DNA of 35,503 bases from Kiritimatiellota bacterium. GTDB taxonomy: Bacteria; Verrucomicrobiota; Lentisphaeria; Victivallales; JAADHT01. Both the position numbers and the translations under genes were made by a program. The stretch covers positions 1 to 35,503 of the forward strand of contig JAUUYH010000003.1 of the NCBI GenBank assembly GCA_030590505.1, written 5' to 3'. Positions 28,372-35,503 of the stretch are shown one piece after another; within the stretch, counting starts at the first letter, position 1; each line of letters begins with the position of its first letter. Below the pieces are notes generated by a model, which saw only the letters and a list, made by a program, of their open reading frames with translations, did no database searches and was not told where the DNA came from.

Positions 28372-28911
28372 TTAAGCCAGTAATTGTGCAAGGTCAAAAT
28401 ACATGAGTACCGTAAATTTAGTAGGTGTCGGGGTTTCCAGATATTTAAACCCGTTTTTTTCATAAAATGCCAGAGTGCCTTTTCTGTTATATGCGTCAAG
28501 GGTTATGAATCGACATCCTGTTTTGTTCTCATCAAGAAACCAACCCTTTGAGAAATCAAGAATTTGTGAACCTATTTTCTGTCCATGAAAATCCTTAGCA
28601 ATTCCAAGTCTTCCTATTTTTACAGCTGGATAGCCAGCCTTAATTCTTTTTTTATTCGGGATATGACGCGAAACACTGTTCCATTTTTCAGCGTTAGCTG
28701 TGATTTTATCATTTGAATAACTGATAAAAGCCACCGGAATTTTTTCGAAAAAATAAACAAATGTTGCAGACATAAGTTCATTTGAATATTTCAGGGCATC
28801 ATTTCTGATAAAATCATTCAGGTCAGGGCAGGCACAATCAAATCCCCCCATATCTAAGGAAGAATTCAGGCGCATTCGCGATAAGCTGGAAATATCAAAA
28901 GTATTAGACAT
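28372..28911 (-). CDS. GNAT-family acetyltransferase, putative toxin
   Basis: Start taken at MSNTFDISSL (28911; ORF track starts at 28950); acetyl-CoA motif KIGRLGIAKDFHGQKIGSQILDF, RFITLDAYNRKGTLAFYEKNGFKYLE. Confidence 0.82.
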   Translation of the reverse strand: MSNTFDISSLSRMRLNSSLDMGGFDCACPDLNDFIRNDALKYSNELMSATFVYFFEKIPVAFISYSNDKITANAEKWNSVSRHIPNKKRIKAGYPAVKIGRLGIAKDFHGQKIGSQILDFSKGWFLDENKTGCRFITLDAYNRKGTLAFYEKNGFKYLETPTPTKFTVLMYFDLAQLLA

Positions 28912-29077
28912 TAAGCAAAGAAGTATCGTGTTTGGATTTGACTCTATCATATACTGACATAACTCTTGCTCGTTCCTCTATGTGACATGAAGCAAGTGCA
29001 GTTTTTTCAGCTTTTTTAATAAAACCATAAGCTTTTTTGCCTGTCAGCACTGGTGTTTCTTTTATTGGTCTGGCCAT
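28904..29077 (-). CDS. Small antitoxin-like protein paired with the GNAT protein
   Basis: 57 aa from MARPIKETPVLTGKKAYGFIKKAEKT; ends 8 nt inside the GNAT start. Confidence 0.65.
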   Translation of the reverse strand: MARPIKETPVLTGKKAYGFIKKAEKTALASCHIEERARVMSVYDRVKSKHDTSLLNV

Positions 29078-29184
29078 GATAACTCCTTGTTTCAAACCTT
29101 TATTCTTGTTCATAATAACCGAATATAACATGTGTGAAGAGAAATGCCATTAAAAATCGTTTTTTATATTTTTAAAAAAATAGG

Positions 29185-29298
29185 TGCGAGTTTCGCAGAT
29201 TTCAAATTAATTCAATAACGAGAGTGACTCAGTGATGTCCACGATTCACGTGTCCCTATGTTTCCGTTATTAGATATCTCGCATCTTTTTGTGAAGTT
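29185..29298 (-). repeat. Gene-boundary repeat, copy B
   Basis: TGCGAGTTTCGCAGATTTCAAATTAATTCAATAACGAGAGTGACTCAGTGATGTCCACGATTCACGTGTCCC...ATATCTCGCATCTTTTTGTGAAGTT. Confidence 0.85.
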
Positions 29299-29299
29299 A

Positions 29300-29935
29300 T
29301 CAATAAGCCTCATAGACCTCATAGGCGGTAGAGATAAATTCACCAAGATTTGCTGTTGTGATAACTCTTTCATTTGTTAATTCATACATTTGAACACTGG
29401 TATCAATAACTTTTAGTACTTCTTGCAAAGCTTTTTTTTTATTTTTCAATCCCCAACTGGCACCATATCCATGATCGAAGTTGATTTGATAATATTCCTC
29501 TGGATGCTCTTTGTCAATCCTGAGATTTGGAGGATTTCCTACAAATCTTGAATTGCCAAGAATTTCGAATATTACCTTGGGATCATTCTCTATTGACAAG
29601 GGAATAAAGTTAACAGATTGAATCATCCAGCTTTCTTTTGAACAAGATAGCGTTCCTCTGAAAAATGCACCTTCATCAAAAAAGAGCATAAACTCAAAAT
29701 ATCTTGTTAATATATAAGATTCTTCAGTCATTATTTCGATATTGCCTGAAGGAAGTGAAGCATACTCATAACTCTCAAGCTTGTTTTTAAATCCATTCCA
29801 AAATTCCATCAGAAGATCATCAAGAATCTCTTTTTGTGCAGGATTTTCAAGAACTGCATAATCTTTTAAGTAATCAGCTTTACGTGCTTCTCTAATGAGC
29901 CAGTTATCTTTCATATTTGTATTCCTTATGTACAT
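29300..29935 (-). CDS. Conserved-looking cytoplasmic protein of unknown function
   Basis: 211 aa; good RBS (AAAAAGGTG) upstream; no recognised motif. Confidence 0.55.
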   Translation of the reverse strand: MYIRNTNMKDNWLIREARKADYLKDYAVLENPAQKEILDDLLMEFWNGFKNKLESYEYASLPSGNIEIMTEESYILTRYFEFMLFFDEGAFFRGTLSCSKESWMIQSVNFIPLSIENDPKVIFEILGNSRFVGNPPNLRIDKEHPEEYYQINFDHGYGASWGLKNKKKALQEVLKVIDTSVQMYELTNERVITTANLGEFISTAYEVYEAY

Positions 29936-29966
29936 TTCACCTTTTTGCGAGTTTCGCAGATTCTTT

Positions 29967-30743
29967 TTAAAGAAACTGTCGTTCTGTTAAAAGAATATCA
30001 TCTATTTTCTTCTTGATTCTATAGGAAAAAAGATTGCTTTCTCGTATCTTCATCAAATATTCTTCTGACTCTTCCAGATTACACAACTTTAAAAATTTAA
30101 ACACTTCTGTATACCAGCCTCGTGTTTGATTATTCGATGGTGTATTAAAAAGGGTCTCAACCAGAGGAGCAATCAGTTTTTTTCGATTTTGATATGGGTG
30201 CAACTTTCGTAAAACATCAACCATCAGATTAGTTGTATCGGTGTTTTTAGATGGAACCAGTTCCATTAAATAATTAAACAGCATATCAAATGCTGCTGGA
30301 TTGTTGTTTGCAACAAGTCCGCCAAGGGAAGATATTGCTTTTTTCTGCGATTCAACACAGGAGGATTTCAATGCATTCTTATATTGTTCAACAGGCTGTT
30401 TCGACCAGTCAACATTGTCTATAATCAAAGAGAGAACTTCTTCCTTTGTCATTGGGTTGTGCAAATCATCCGCAATTTCATCATTATCCTCGACTTCACA
30501 GGCTTCAAAATTTTCACAAGAGTGTTTGCCCTGTATTTTATATTTTTCAAATAGTTCACGGCATTGTTCCGGGATTTCCCCATTAACAATATCATCCATA
30601 AATGGTTCAAGAGAATCATCAGGTTTCTGTAAACATAAACCGTAAGAATCTTCTGAGACGACATGCCCTTCTACGAAAAAACATGCGCAATTCGCACATT
30701 TTTGCAGTATATTAAATTCTTCAAATTCTTTATCATAACTCAT
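29967..30743 (-). CDS. HEAT-like protein with Cys-rich N-terminus
   Basis: 258 aa; CANCACFF...GLCLQKP...EQCRELF...HSCENFEAC suggests metal binding; helical repeats after about residue 80. Confidence 0.6.
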   Translation of the reverse strand: MSYDKEFEEFNILQKCANCACFFVEGHVVSEDSYGLCLQKPDDSLEPFMDDIVNGEIPEQCRELFEKYKIQGKHSCENFEACEVEDNDEIADDLHNPMTKEEVLSLIIDNVDWSKQPVEQYKNALKSSCVESQKKAISSLGGLVANNNPAAFDMLFNYLMELVPSKNTDTTNLMVDVLRKLHPYQNRKKLIAPLVETLFNTPSNNQTRGWYTEVFKFLKLCNLEESEEYLMKIRESNLFSYRIKKKIDDILLTERQFL

Positions 30744-30806
30744 TTCATTATTCCTTTTTGCTAGTTTCGCAAATGATAATCTAAGTCAATAAATTGAAGC
30801 AGAATA

Positions 30807-32747
30807 TCATATTCCCTTTTCTTTTAATCTAATGAGTTTTTTTAGGGCTTCATTAGCTATCTCAAGGAGATCTTTATTTTTTTCTGTCTTTAAAAAACTT
30901 CTAAGATGTGGTATAGCATCGACATAATCATCAAGGTAGAAGTTCTGTAATGCCCGAACTTTCACCAGTTGATGTTCGTCGTTTAAAAGTTCCAGCATTC
31001 GCTTATAAACCGCAGTAGATTTTTCTCCGCATAAGGCGTAAGTTGCTTTAACCCGTATATCATCATCCTGATCATAGGTTAATGGTAACAGGAGTTTTTC
31101 AGCTTCTTTATTGTCTTTAAACTGCAAAGCTTGAATGGCTGCCAATTTGATTTTTTTATTTTCGCTCTTTAAAAAGCCTTTAACTTTGTCTATAGGAAAT
31201 TCATTTTCTGATCCCCGACCGACGGAACTTTCAAGAGCCGCAATAATTACTTCCGGATCGCTATCATCCAGCATTTTTACCCGATTCGCGACCCCTGCTT
31301 TACCTTCATATAAAGATTCAAGTGCAAACACCACAGCTTTCCTTACTTTTGCAGAAGAATCGTTTTGCGCTTTTCTAAGTGCTTTTTTTACCTCATTATC
31401 TTTTTCAGAATAAGCAAAAAACGCTACAGCAAATGCACGAAGTTCCGGTTTTTTTGCACCAAAAAAAGTTTTAACATGAGCGAATATTTTTTTCTTGTCA
31501 TTTAATTTTTTGCAACGCTTGGCGAACTGCCCCAGTGCCAAAGCTTCATTAAAGGTCAAAAACTCTCCCTTGGGTTCAGGTGAGATTACTTTCATTATAC
31601 TTTCTGCGTCTCCGATAACTCTGAGTGTATCAGATGCCTGTTTTTGAACTTGAGGGTTACTGTCTTTATCAAGCGGTTTGATTTTATCGATAATATACTG
31701 CCATTTGGGTACTGCATAAGTATCACCAAGCATTAACTCGCTCTGAAGTTCTTTAATGGCTTTAATTCGTTGTTGGGAATCTTTCTGTTTTAATTGTCCT
31801 AGCAGATATTCTACTTCATTTTCAGGCCTAATTCTCTCGTGTTTTGTTGCCATATTTACTGAAATCTTTACCGGCAATATTCCGTTCACATCTCCCTCTC
31901 CCCTAAGCTTAACACGATATTTATCATCAATAAAAAGAGTATATTCATGCCCCGGTCCTGAGGACCATGTTCCTACAGAACCACTGCGGATATAGGATTT
32001 ATACGGTCCCGCTACTTTAGAACCACCTGGTTGATCCAGCCATATTATTTCAAGATTGCTGAATGGATTTTCTCCATAACGGAGCCTTAAATCGCTATCT
32101 CCTGGTAGGCTAAATCGACCCGTTTTGTTACACCATATAGCAAGATTTTTTTTATCTGGTAAAATAATATTCAGTGCACATCCCGGAGAAAGAGTAATCT
32201 TTTTGGTATATGGTATTTCTTTGTCAGTAATTACCACTTTCGGACAAAGAACAGAGGTATGACTATCCATTTTTTCATCATACCACTTCTTTAAAATCTC
32301 AATTTGTTTTGAAAATTCCTTCTGATCATGTCCCTTTTTAGGAACAGGATGGGAAAGAGCGGGAGAAACCCTCCATTTATTATCAATTTTGACTAAATAT
32401 ATTGATTGCAAGTTATGTGCTTTGGTCTTGTCTTTAAGTAGTTCGTATGCAGTAACGACAGCATAATCATCGGTCTCTTTTGAATCAACGATTTTTGAGT
32501 TCAGCCATGGGCTGAGAACCGTTGATAACTGCTTATGAATCATAGTTTCCATTTCAGGAGTCATTTTATCCATCGGATTCGGGCCGTAAAAAAAGAGAAG
32601 AGATAGGTATGATTCAGTTTTTTTCTTTTTGAATGAGTTAATAAATTCCGTAACAGAATCTTTTGGCGACATTGAAGAACCGGCACTCAAACTGCTTGCA
32701 CAAATAAACATAGCAACACCCATACAGCACAATATAACCTTTTTCAT
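30807..32747 (-). CDS. Exported HEAT-repeat protein
   Basis: 646 aa; signal peptide VILCCMGVAMFICASSLSAGS; multiple HEAT-like repeats (LRAFAVAFFAYSEKDNEVKKALRKAQNDSSAKVRKAVVFALESL; DIRVKATYALCG). Confidence 0.75.
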   Translation of the reverse strand: MKKVILCCMGVAMFICASSLSAGSSMSPKDSVTEFINSFKKKKTESYLSLLFFYGPNPMDKMTPEMETMIHKQLSTVLSPWLNSKIVDSKETDDYAVVTAYELLKDKTKAHNLQSIYLVKIDNKWRVSPALSHPVPKKGHDQKEFSKQIEILKKWYDEKMDSHTSVLCPKVVITDKEIPYTKKITLSPGCALNIILPDKKNLAIWCNKTGRFSLPGDSDLRLRYGENPFSNLEIIWLDQPGGSKVAGPYKSYIRSGSVGTWSSGPGHEYTLFIDDKYRVKLRGEGDVNGILPVKISVNMATKHERIRPENEVEYLLGQLKQKDSQQRIKAIKELQSELMLGDTYAVPKWQYIIDKIKPLDKDSNPQVQKQASDTLRVIGDAESIMKVISPEPKGEFLTFNEALALGQFAKRCKKLNDKKKIFAHVKTFFGAKKPELRAFAVAFFAYSEKDNEVKKALRKAQNDSSAKVRKAVVFALESLYEGKAGVANRVKMLDDSDPEVIIAALESSVGRGSENEFPIDKVKGFLKSENKKIKLAAIQALQFKDNKEAEKLLLPLTYDQDDDIRVKATYALCGEKSTAVYKRMLELLNDEHQLVKVRALQNFYLDDYVDAIPHLRSFLKTEKNKDLLEIANEALKKLIRLKEKGI

Positions 32748-32897
32748 TTTCCATCTCCCTATCTACTCATTTATATATTTCAATTTCCCCAAATCTTTAT
32801 CCTTCAGTTCTGCAAAACAATCGACTTTAGGAGAGTTGCAAGAAAGCCTCTCTCCTACATTTTTTGATCAGAACATTCGACATAGTACTCGAGTGAA

Positions 32898-33176
32898 TTA
32901 TTCTAGTAGTTTTACAAATTCTAATGATATTTTCCTAGTAACATCATTATCTTTAAACCATTCAGGATGCTGCTCTTCGATTAATTTCAATTCCAGTTTC
33001 CCCCATTTGTCTTCTGGGGGAAGTTTACGGGCTCCATTTTTTACTTTATTATCTCCACCGATGCAATCCATATCATAATATCTGTCAAAACCTGCGAAAT
33101 TCGCAAGTAATCCGATAAGATCAACCAAGATGGGATCTTCTAATATTTTTTTATCGTTTTCAGCAAAAGGGAACAA
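32898..33176 (-). pseudogene. Small ORF/fragment sharing DRYYDMDCIGGDNKVKNG with 27683-27943
   Basis: 92 aa; ~77-bp nucleotide repeat (33017-33093 versus 27820-27896). Confidence 0.45.
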
Positions 33177-33256
33177 TCAAGTAAGAAAGTTACAGTTGAA
33201 GCAACAAGTATCAAGCTTATGTCCCCAATTTTTTTGCAGTTTTTTATGTGGGATAG

Positions 33257-33295
33257 TTTGCTAATTAGCAAAGTTGCCCATATAGCAAACAAAGA
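33257..33295. promoter_or_regulatory. Palindromic candidate operator upstream of the AbiEi-like gene
   Basis: TTTGCTAATTAGCAAA perfect palindrome, then a second half-site-like TTGCCCATATAGCAAAC. Confidence 0.5.
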
Positions 33296-33310
33296 AAGGA
33301 GAACAATAAG

Positions 33311-34362
33311 ATGAAATCAATAGAAAATAATACTCTTAAAAAAGGGATCAGTATTCTTTTGGAGGAGCTGGGTAAGCGCAACATTCCTGCTCTTGTTAAA
33401 AAAATGTTATGCTTTATGAGCAGGAGAGAGATGCCATTGTCGAGATTCATGAGTTGAATGTTAACTTTGTTGTTGAGGCAAAATCGCCGTTCTATCCCCA
33501 GCAAATTGAACAAATTGCTTTTTCTCATGGCTTTGATAATAAAGAAGGCTCGATACATAATCCTTTAGTAATTACTCAATTGATAACAGAATCTTCTTTT
33601 GATATGTGCAAGGAAAACGACATATGTGTCATTGATTTAAGTGAAAATATCCTGATTAATCTCCCAGGCCTTTATATAGAGCGATACAGGAAACCGAAAC
33701 ATGAAAGAAGAAAAGGCACTACTGGGACAGTTTTTACAGCAAAAGCATCACGTCTTGTGCGTGCTTTGCTTGCATATCCAAAGAATGAATGGACTCATTC
33801 TGAACTTGTTGAAAAAACAAAAGTAAGTGCTGGATACACAAGTACTCAAATAGAGAAGATGAAGAAAGAGCGATATATATCCAAATCAAAAAATACGATC
33901 AAACTGATTGACCCTGAAAAGATGCTTAATGATTGGAGAAATGCATTTCGTTTTGACAGATATAGAGGTCGAAAATTTTATGCTATGAATAGCAGCAATT
34001 ACGAAATGGGCTTAAAAAAATGGAGAAAGCTGACAGGTAGTGAAGTTAATTTTGCGTTCACTGGCTGGAGCGGAGCATTTATTAGAGCTCCATACTGCAC
34101 GTCTCATTTATACATGGCTTATGTTGACCATTTTCCAGTTGAATTGGATACAATGTTCCCGGTAAATGAAGAGGGGAATGTTATATTATATCTCCCACAG
34201 GATGAGGGAGTATTTCAATTTACAACTCAAAGTGAATATGGGCCTGTTGTTTCTGATACTCAACTTTATCTGGATTTGACCGAAATGCCAGGTAGAGCGA
34301 TTGACCAGGCCGATTACCTGAAAGAACAAAGACTACATTGGGAGAATATGAATAATGCCTGA
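33311..34362 (+). pseudogene. AbiEi-family antitoxin-like protein, N-terminus separated from the body by a frameshift at an A7 run
   Basis: Frame 33311: MKSIENNTLKKGISILLEELGKRNIPALVKK. A -1 shift at A7 (33398-33404) joins it to MLYEQERDAIVEIHELNVNFVVEAKS...; body 33409-34362 has an AbiEi-like wHTH (FTAKASRLVRALLAYPKNEWTHSELVEKTKVSAGYTSTQIEKMKKERYI). Confidence 0.7.
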
Positions 34363-34721
34363 ACCTAAAACAATTCGTGAATATACACCGGAAAAAATTC
34401 TGCCGAAAACGACAAGAAGCATTCTTTTGTTCAGCGAATTGATGGGCACAATATTATTATTGATTTCCTAACTCTTCAGTATGCAGGAAGAAGGGGAGCA
34501 ACAATGAAAGGCCTTCAGGAGGAGTGAAGGCTTTGGTTGCAGAGATAACCCCTGAAGAAAGAGCTGAAAAATCTTTTAAAAATGCAATAAGGTCTTTACA
34601 GAAACATTTTGCCAGTCCTAACCAAAATGGTTGTGTAAACTATGCTAACTTTTTAGGCGATGACACTCAAAATATTCAAGCCTTTGCAGCTGTACAGGAA
34701 TTCTTGAAAGAATTAAAATAA
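34356..34721 (+). pseudogene. Decayed AbiEii-type nucleotidyltransferase toxin remnant
   Basis: Fragments in different frames: MPEPKTIREYTPEKI, HSFVQRIDGHNIIIDFLTLQYAGRRGATMKGLQEE, VKALVAEITPEERAEKSFKNAIRSLQKHFASPNQNGCVNYANFLGDDTQNIQAFAAVQEFLKELK; position after AbiEi fits. Confidence 0.6.
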
Positions 34722-34842
34722 CAGAGTAAGATTTTCATCAGCCCTTCGCTTAAGTGGGTAGAAGTGTTATGGAAAAACGGAGTTTGCAATACGACTATTG
34801 GCTTGCCCCCAAGTTTTTTCTTCAAACATTTTTATCACCTTG

Positions 34843-34989
34843 TTGCTAATTTCGCAAATTTTTAATTAATTCAATAACGAGAGTGTGACTCAGGGATGTC
34901 CACTATTCACGTGACCCTACGGTTTTCTCGTGTTCTTTTTTATGATTTGGATTGCCTAAAAAGAGAATATTTCGCATTTTTGTGAGAGT
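34843..34989 (-). repeat. Gene-boundary repeat, copy C
   Basis: TTGCTAATTTCGCAAATTTTTAATTAATTCAATAACGAGAGTGTGACTCAGGGATGTCCACTATTCACGTGACCC...ATATTTCGCATTTTTGTGAGAGTT. Confidence 0.85.
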
Positions 34990-35052
34990 TGGTTATTGGC
35001 TTGTGCGGCAGTCCAGATGTCGATATGTTTGGTTATTAAAGATGTTATATTA

Positions 35053-35503
35053 TTATTCATGGTTTATTCTTTGCGATATCTGTTTTCCATTGTTAGTAAG
35101 TCTGTATTTTTGATTCGGATCAAATTTACTATCTGTCAGAGGTTGCATTAACTCTCTCTTCAGTGCAGGATTGAGGTAGTTTTCTCTGAAATGTTTACGA
35201 TCTTTTATGCCTACAACAATCATTAATTCAGCTCTTGTCATTTCTCCTTTTACTGCCAATAAGAGAGCTTTCACCTGGGGGGTAACCTGGGGGGTAACCT
35301 GGGGGGTAATTTCCGTGGTTGCTTGACCTTTATCTTTAAGGTTTAAGTTTGATCCATCTTTTTCTATGAAATCAGAGTGGCAATGGATTACCGATAGAAA
35401 GGAGATTCGTTCCGGGTCGGTGATGTATTCGGCTTCAGGTGAACCGTTGTTTTTCAGAGATCGCGTGATCTTCGGGAAACCGGTATTACGCCCTTCTGTG
35501 AGT
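35053..35503 (-). CDS. C-terminal part of a RecG-like/AlbA_2-type ATP-binding transcriptional regulator (runs off the right edge)
   Basis: Frame is open to the edge: LTEGRNTGFPKITRSLKNNGSPEAEYITDPERISFLSVIHCHSDFI...EITPQVTPQVTPQVKALLLAVKGEMTRAELMIVVGIKDRKHFRENYLNPALKRELMQPLTDSKFDPNQKYRLTNNG. Confidence 0.75.
   Translation of the reverse strand, partial: LTEGRNTGFPKITRSLKNNGSPEAEYITDPERISFLSVIHCHSDFIEKDGSNLNLKDKGQATTEITPQVTPQVTPQVKALLLAVKGEMTRAELMIVVGIKDRKHFRENYLNPALKRELMQPLTDSKFDPNQKYRLTNNGKQISQRINHE

Noticed and set aside
32828-32863. TAGGAGAG/CTCTCCTA hairpin followed by a T run
   Set aside because: Looks like a plus-strand terminator, but no plus-strand gene ends here; probably incidental or a remnant.
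34731-34835. Possible additional coding remnant after the AbiEii fragment
   Set aside because: Open stretch too short and without recognisable motifs.
24899-35503. Classical integron cassette array
   Set aside because: No integrase in the window and no convincing attC core sites; kept only as a cassette-like hypothesis.

Overview
AT-rich bacterial chromosome segment. Roughly 0-24.6 kb is housekeeping/core: hisA, an orphan OadG-like subunit, a TetR-MFP-RND efflux operon, a FabF-type ketosynthase, an orphan sensor kinase, a Whirly-like ssDNA-binding-type protein, an MFP/ATPase/FtsX-permease ABC operon, a NifS-type cysteine desulfurase, lepB, thiC and a Kdo transferase. Roughly 24.7-35.5 kb is an accessory island of mostly minus-strand genes: a HTH-ImmA/IrrE + PIN-like pair, a small-antitoxin/GNAT pair, HEAT-like proteins, a decayed AbiEi/AbiEii module and a RecG-like/AlbA-type regulator. 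These are interleaved with mosaic duplicated segments. The most interesting signals are: (1) a single in-frame TGA in the first FtsX-like permease (16848-16850), followed by a strong bSECIS-like hairpin, a selenocysteine candidate; (2) a highly iterated palindrome, TTTGCGAANTTCGCAAA, found in intergenic DNA and in several reading frames inside genes; (3) six copies of an ~85-bp intergenic repeat ending in TACCGCTTGCGGTA; (4) a mosaic locus at 27.7-28.1 kb built from segments that also occur separately elsewhere in the window. All calls come from reading the sequence and the supplied ORFs; no database search was run.
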